Shown piece by piece: positions 33,480 through 36,698 of a DNA stretch of 36,698 nt. The position numbers were made by a program, and so were the translations under genes. The stretch's first letter is position 1; each line of letters begins with the position of its first letter. The stretch spans positions 1 through 36,698 of the forward strand of contig JAWXBR010000008.1 of NCBI GenBank assembly GCA_034440235.1, written 5' to 3'. The stretch is from JAWXBR01 sp034440235. Its GTDB lineage: Bacteria > Bacteroidota > Ignavibacteria > Kapaibacteriales > Kapaibacteriaceae. The notes beneath the pieces are model-generated. The model was given only the letters and a program-made list of their open reading frames with translations, was not told the DNA's origin and ran no database searches.

Positions 33480-34838
33480 TCAACCTTTCACTGGATTAAA
33501 GGTGAGTACAACGCGATTCTTTCCCTCAAAAATCCTCTTCGCAACGCGATTAATATCGGCAGTTGTGACCTTCATGTACTTTTCCAATTCTTCATTAATA
33601 AGGGCCGTATTGCCGTAAAACCGGTAATAGTTTGAGAGAGCGAGTGCTTTGTCGTATGCACCTACGCGCGATCCGATGAACTGTGCTTCCTTGATGTTTT
33701 TCGCCTTTTGTAGTTCTGCGTCGGTAATGCCACCCGACGTCAGTCGCGCAAGTTGTGCGTCGATAGATTTTTCGACTGCCGATATATCCTTACCCGGCGA
33801 CGCAATGCCTATCAGCAAGAAAATCCCGGCATGTTCATTAAAGAATGTGCTTGTCTGAATCTGTACAGCCACCTGCTCACTGTCAACCGATGCGCGGTAC
33901 ATACGCGAGCTTTCGCCCGTAGCAAGGATGTTGTCGAGAAGCTCGGTTGCGTATGCGTCTGGATCGAGCTGACCCATAGAGCGATAGCCAATGAAGACAG
34001 CAGGAAGTTGTGCGCGAGGATCGTCGTACGACTGCCTGATATCTGCGGTAAGGGTCTTGAGGCCCGTAAACGTGGGTCTACGGGGTTCTGGGCCTTTTGG
34101 ATATCCACCAAAATATTCCTTGATCGTAGCGCGAACGATTTCTTCGTCGAAGTCGCCGCTCACAACAAGCACAGCATTGTTCGGCTGATAGTACATGTCA
34201 TAGAATTGCTGGAACTCAACAATTGCAGCACTATCGATGTGTTGCGCAGAACCAATGGTCGACCATTGGTATGGAGTGCCTTCGTATAACGACGCAAACG
34301 TTTTGTCGAGCCATCCGCTGTAGGAAGCGTTATCGTAACGATTCTTACGTTCTTCCTTTACAACACCACGCTGCGTTTCTACACCTATCTGATCGATGTG
34401 CAGCTTTCGCATGCGTTGAGCTTCGACCCATAATGCAAGGCGAATCTGATTCGAAGGCACGACAAAGTGATACACCGTTTCGTCCTGCGACGTAAAAGCG
34501 TTCAACTGTCCGCCCGATCCGTTAATCATCTTGTCGATCTGGCCGCGCTCAATTACATCGGTCGATTCGAACATCAGGTGTTCGAAGAAGTGTGCAAACC
34601 CCGAGCGGGTCGGGTCTTCATCGCGCGACCCAACCTTGTAGTGCACTACCGTTGCAGCAACTGGCGCCGAGTGATCCTCATGCAGGATAACATGAAGTCC
34701 GTTCGGCAAATCATACTCCTTAAACGCAATAGGATTGTATTGCCCCGTCGAAAATCCTGCCTGCTGCGCCGTTGATATTCCTGCACTTACCACAAGCACG
34801 GCGACTGCAAGAACTGCGCGTACGTATTGTCTGTTCAT
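33480..34838 (-). CDS. M16-family zinc peptidase (catalytic subunit)
   Basis: 452-residue exported peptidase. A signal peptide (LAVAVLVVSAGISTAQ) precedes an M16 domain with the inverted zinc motif GFAHFFEHLMFEST (His83, Glu86, His87) and the third ligand in VVKEERKNRYDN (Glu162 or Glu163), about 75 residues on. A second structural M16 domain follows, with the expected GYRSMGQLDPDAYA and LATGESSRMYRA. Substrate unknown; paired M16B enzymes degrade peptides in the periplasm. It follows lnt by 35 bases and precedes the inactive homologue by seven. Confidence 0.9.
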   Translation of the reverse strand: MNRQYVRAVLAVAVLVVSAGISTAQQAGFSTGQYNPIAFKEYDLPNGLHVILHEDHSAPVAATVVHYKVGSRDEDPTRSGFAHFFEHLMFESTDVIERGQIDKMINGSGGQLNAFTSQDETVYHFVVPSNQIRLALWVEAQRMRKLHIDQIGVETQRGVVKEERKNRYDNASYSGWLDKTFASLYEGTPYQWSTIGSAQHIDSAAIVEFQQFYDMYYQPNNAVLVVSGDFDEEIVRATIKEYFGGYPKGPEPRRPTFTGLKTLTADIRQSYDDPRAQLPAVFIGYRSMGQLDPDAYATELLDNILATGESSRMYRASVDSEQVAVQIQTSTFFNEHAGIFLLIGIASPGKDISAVEKSIDAQLARLTSGGITDAELQKAKNIKEAQFIGSRVGAYDKALALSNYYRFYGNTALINEELEKYMKVTTADINRVAKRIFEGKNRVVLTFNPVKG

Positions 34839-34873
34839 AACTCACTTGTCTGCTGAATGAATAATGCGTGTTT

Positions 34874-36526
34874 TTAGACTCGTCGTTTTCGTTTGATTAT
34901 CGTTAGCACAGCCATACAGAACGTCACCAGTACCGAGCAGTATGGCAAGACATCACCAACGCTGCTATACAACGTTCGCTTGCGAATGGGCCAGACATTT
35001 CCACTGCACACAGTGGCTGTTTGCTCAGGCACTACGGAAGTGGTCTCGAAGTTGTTGCCATTCGGCGAAATAAATCCTGTGACACCTGAATTGGCGCACC
35101 GCATAATCCAACGACGCTGTTCTATAGCCCTCATGCGAGCGATATCGAAGTGCTGACGCGGACCAATTGTCCCGTTGTACCAGGCATCGTTCGTGATAAC
35201 GCACAACACATTTGCACCATTGTTAACCATGTCGCGTGCGACCTGAGGATAGATCGATTCAATGCACACAATCGTGCCTACGCGTAGTACTTGATTAGGT
35301 GTTTGTGTGCCGTCTGGTGCGTATTCGACGATGTTAACGGGCAACGGGACCCTTGTTTGCCCCTTACCCCATGACGAAATACCAACACCCCATTGAAACC
35401 AGTCCATCGCAAAGGTTAACTGGTCGGCAAACGGCATGCGTTCTGCAAATGGCGTAAGCATGCTTTTGCGGTGGACGGGAATTGTGGTCTGACCGGACTG
35501 CAACACCATTGCTGCGTTAAAGGCATCGAAGCGTACTGACGTGTCGACCTTCGAGCGTCTGGCCGACGGTGGCGCTTGCCCGGGAGCGTACACCATCACG
35601 TCGGAGTAGCCCGTTAGCAATGCAATGCGTGACGTATCGACCCATGTGCGTAGCGATGCGAATTCGGGCGCATTATCTGCTGCACGAATCGTGTACGGTA
35701 TGGCCGTTTCGCTCCAGACGACGAGGTCTGGATGGTCACCAGTTGCGATAATAGAATCTTCGAGTTTCTGGTGCGCGGCAACCTGCACGCGGGGGTCTGA
35801 CCACTTGTCCCACGGATCGATATTCGGCTGCACGAGATGCACACGAACTGGTTTATCGTACGAACTTTTGCCCCCTTCAAGTTCGAAGGTTGTTGAACTA
35901 CGCACGCTACCGTAGAAGAAACCGCACCCAAGAATACCCACTGCAATGAGTGCGTATCTGATAACTGCACCTCGGTGTTTTGTTCGATTCACAAGCAGGA
36001 CAAAAACACATAGAACGTTTATCAAAACAACTAAAAATGTCAGACCGTAAACTCCTATAAGATCGGCGGCTTGCGCAAATGGCGTGTACGCCGTCATCAT
36101 GCCCGTTGTGAGCCAAGGGTACGATGCGTCGGTTTGTCCGTGCAGCCATTCAAATGCGCATATAACAAAGGGGCTGCTCCAGAGCATGGGGCCAGCGCCG
36201 AGGCGACGCCTTATGTATGCTAGCATATACCACGGCAGGGCGAGAAAAAATGGATGTCCGAGCCAAAGCGCAATACCGCTAGCCATCAGGTACGGATCTG
36301 TGTGTTCTTGCCACGACCCAACCCACCAATTGGTGAGTCCGTGAAAAACGAAAAACGTCAGATAGCTGAGTCCGACAATGTGTCGCTTACGAAACTGCGG
36401 CACACGATCAACCCACAGTATCAGAAGTGGTACATAGGCAACGAATGCAAACCATCCGAGTGGATACGGAGGAAAGGCAAGGCCAAGTAGGACACCGGAC
36501 GCAAGTGCCAGCAGTAAAGAGTGCAT
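34874..36526 (-). CDS. lnt: Apolipoprotein N-acyltransferase
   Basis: Inner-membrane enzyme that adds the third acyl chain to lipoproteins, completing maturation. 550 residues: an N-terminal bundle of about six to seven membrane spans, then a nitrilase-like domain from about 227 (VRVHLVQPNIDPWDKW) and a final membrane span before KRKRRV. The catalytic triad is visible: Glu273 (VVWSETAIPY), Lys354 (VHRKSMLTPFAERMPF) and Cys421 (VGTIVCIESIYP). The start is the ATG at 36526 with TAGGAT just upstream; the open frame continues 47 codons upstream through the terminator-like repeats and is not coding. It serves the lipoproteins expected here, such as the TPR lipoprotein. Confidence 0.93.
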   Translation of the reverse strand: MHSLLLALASGVLLGLAFPPYPLGWFAFVAYVPLLILWVDRVPQFRKRHIVGLSYLTFFVFHGLTNWWVGSWQEHTDPYLMASGIALWLGHPFFLALPWYMLAYIRRRLGAGPMLWSSPFVICAFEWLHGQTDASYPWLTTGMMTAYTPFAQAADLIGVYGLTFLVVLINVLCVFVLLVNRTKHRGAVIRYALIAVGILGCGFFYGSVRSSTTFELEGGKSSYDKPVRVHLVQPNIDPWDKWSDPRVQVAAHQKLEDSIIATGDHPDLVVWSETAIPYTIRAADNAPEFASLRTWVDTSRIALLTGYSDVMVYAPGQAPPSARRSKVDTSVRFDAFNAAMVLQSGQTTIPVHRKSMLTPFAERMPFADQLTFAMDWFQWGVGISSWGKGQTRVPLPVNIVEYAPDGTQTPNQVLRVGTIVCIESIYPQVARDMVNNGANVLCVITNDAWYNGTIGPRQHFDIARMRAIEQRRWIMRCANSGVTGFISPNGNNFETTSVVPEQTATVCSGNVWPIRKRTLYSSVGDVLPYCSVLVTFCMAVLTIIKRKRRV

Positions 36527-36566
36527 ATATCCTACAAGACAATTGCCGACACACGAGAACAATGGT

Positions 36567-36666
36567 CCTAAAATAAGACCGCTCCTTTGCCGGGAGGCAC
36601 TAAAAACAAGACGGCCCCAGTGCTGGGAGTCATTTAAAACAAAGACCGCTCCTGCGTCGGGTGACA
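36567..36666. repeat. Three degenerate 33-34-nt terminator-like repeats upstream of lnt
   Basis: On the minus strand three successive units (36666-36633, 36632-36600, 36599-36567) share the pattern TGnC(T/A)CCC, GG(A/G)GCGGTCTT (GGCCGTCTT in the middle copy), then a T-rich stretch of 4-5 T. Each can form a small C-rich/G-rich hairpin before its T-run. Confidence 0.7.
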
Positions 36667-36677
36667 CAGGAGCGGTC
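36636..36677 (-). terminator. Intrinsic terminator of the gene upstream of lnt
   Basis: Perfect 11-bp stem (arms 36644-36654 and 36667-36677, GACCGCTCCTG) with a 12-base loop, followed on the minus strand by TTTGTTTT. It should end transcription of a minus-strand gene located beyond the right edge, making lnt the first gene of its unit. Confidence 0.8.
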
Positions 36678-36698
36678 GAAAGAATCGCCGTTCGCAGC

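Noticed and set aside
36567..36666. CRISPR array
   Set aside because: The units are directly adjacent with no unique spacers, are degenerate and contain T-runs; this fits terminator-like repeats.
36527..36667. 47-codon upstream extension of the lnt frame
   Set aside because: It translates the terminator-like repeats; Lnt begins normally with its first membrane span at the ATG at 36526.

Overview
The window looks like chromosomal DNA of a Gram-negative member of the FCB group, most like the Kapabacteria / Ignavibacteria / Chlorobi side of Bacteroidota. The grounds are the combination of a PorV-family outer-membrane protein, a clear type IX secretion (T9SS) type A sorting tail, a GWxTD-domain protein, a carboxypeptidase-regulatory-like/TonB receptor, a BatA-type VWA protein, a CADD-type protein and lipid A/LPS genes. 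The placement is inference from gene content. No phage, IS element, CRISPR array, tRNA or rRNA was seen, and no stretch over 300 bases lacks a gene.

Almost everything is on the minus strand, so it reads from right to left. From the right edge: a terminator and three terminator-like repeats (36567-36677); lnt; an active/inactive M16 protease pair; a YIP1-like membrane protein; an ECF sigma factor overlapping an anti-sigma factor that also carries an outer-membrane-barrel-like C-terminus; a T9SS-cargo protein; a TonB receptor; a 1421-residue secreted protein; a PorV-like barrel; a GWxTD protein; two lipid A/LPS enzymes (LpxL-like acyltransferase, family 9 heptosyltransferase-like); rluB; a BatA-type VWA protein; a J-domain coiled-coil protein; an M61 peptidase; and a TPR lipoprotein resembling PorW/SprE. 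clpS is the only plus-strand gene. It diverges from the leftmost cluster: CADD-type putative pABA synthase, class II glutamine amidotransferase, an isolated nuoL, TlpA and a second thioredoxin-fold protein, and an rsmI-like gene with a Gly/Arg/Pro-rich tail that runs off the left edge. Many junctions are 4-base stop/start overlaps (4323-4326, 10432-10435, 13428-13431, 15245-15248, 29805-29808), implying long co-transcribed units.

The centre (16196-30374) reads as a cell-envelope module: a sigma/anti-sigma pair that may sense the outer membrane, followed by surface proteins, a receptor and T9SS-linked outer-membrane proteins. The second theme is an unusual density of short direct repeats (unit 11-34 nt, ten arrays). 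Several sit on or next to stop codons and others lie in frame in linkers and tails.
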